In this document: positions 14,368-14,552 of the stretch, one piece after another
Layout of the letters: each line of letters starts with the position of its first letter
Numbering within the stretch: position 1 is the stretch's first letter
NCBI GenBank assembly: GCA_031258265.1
Contig: JAIRNB010000114.1
Coordinates: forward strand, 1 to 14,552
Length of the DNA: 14,552 nt
Source: Treponema sp.
Lineage (GTDB): Bacteria > Spirochaetota > Spirochaetia > Treponematales > Breznakiellaceae
Reading direction: 5' to 3'
The notes under the pieces: model-generated
Told to the model about the DNA's origin: nothing
The model's input: the letters and a program-made list of their open reading frames with translations, nothing else
Database searches by the model: none
Program-made: the position numbers and the translations under genes

Positions 14368-14552
14368 ATGAGTGAATGTACAGAAGAAAGCTGTTGCCCG
14401 GGCCCTGATTTTATCAAGACCCCGGTAGTGGAAATTTACGGTTCCAATAGTTTTTCCAATGCCCTTATGAAGGAAACGCTGCCGAAAAACATCTATAAGG
14501 AGATCCTGGCGGTCCAGAACGGGGAAAAAGAGCTGACCCTGGAGGTTGCCGA
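14368..14552 (+). CDS. glnN: Glutamine synthetase type III (GlnN), N-terminal fragment, 3' partial
   Basis: The first 61 codons are present and the frame is open at the window edge. After about 18 residues, VVEIYGSNSFSNALMKETLPKNIYKEI and LTLEVA match the conserved start of type III glutamine synthetase (family pattern: EIFGS, F, MRERLP, Y, L, EVAD). The enzyme makes glutamine from glutamate and ammonia with ATP; type III is a long, roughly 700-residue dodecamer common in Bacteroidetes, cyanobacteria and some spirochaetes. The catalytic region lies outside the window. GGAGG at 14356-14360 lies seven bases before the ATG. The sigma-54 promoter indicates expression under nitrogen limitation. 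The extra N-terminal segment contains three cysteines (C4, C9, C10), which is unusual. Confidence 0.87.
   Translation, partial: MSECTEESCCPGPDFIKTPVVEIYGSNSFSNALMKETLPKNIYKEILAVQNGEKELTLEVA

Overview
The window reads as a spirochaete chromosome, most likely Treponema in the wide sense and possibly the termite-gut clade. This is an inference from the gene mix: large hybrid histidine kinases with a C-terminal HPt, a FIST protein, the [FeFe]-hydrogenase maturase HydF next to an aspartase, bacteriohemerythrin, type III glutamine synthetase, and a coiled-coil/nuclease-fold protein. No rRNA or other marker fixes the species. Genes are densely packed, GC-rich, and lie on both strands.

Layout. Positions 1-6443 hold a three-gene sensory operon on the + strand: a membrane hybrid kinase (its 5' end lies outside the window), a FIST-domain sensor and a soluble hybrid kinase, separated by only 17-18 bases. 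The two kinases are paralogues. Each ends in REC, HPt and the same unnamed helical tail. A run of 22 C's sits at the 3' end of the first kinase. A bacteriohemerythrin on the - strand converges on this operon (6465-6878). From 7032 to 9276 an XRE-cupin regulator and an ACSF2-like acyl-CoA ligase form a two-gene operon. A 240-base non-coding stretch with nested foldback structure follows, then a small NFU-type Fe-S scaffold protein on the - strand (9517-9741).

Positions 9928-12522 hold hydF and aspA, 15 bases apart. HydF carries the di-iron precursor of the hydrogenase H-cluster, and aspartase releases ammonia from aspartate, which may supply the bridgehead amine. A DeoD purine nucleoside phosphorylase (- strand, 12568-13272) and a coiled-coil PD-(D/E)XK-like protein (+ strand, 13408-14112) diverge from a short region with two good sigma-70 promoters and two small palindromes. 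The last gene, cut by the window edge, is type III glutamine synthetase (from 14368). It is preceded by a full-consensus sigma-54 promoter, which points to nitrogen control.

The points most worth a second look are the poly-C tract beside the kinase/FIST junction, the FIST gene sandwiched between paralogous kinases with a shared unnamed tail, the sigma-54 promoter and upstream dyad before glutamine synthetase, the hydF-aspA pairing, the probable leaderless promoters at 7028 and 13396, and the foldback element at 9311-9415. I see no transposase, integrase, CRISPR array, tRNA or rRNA.
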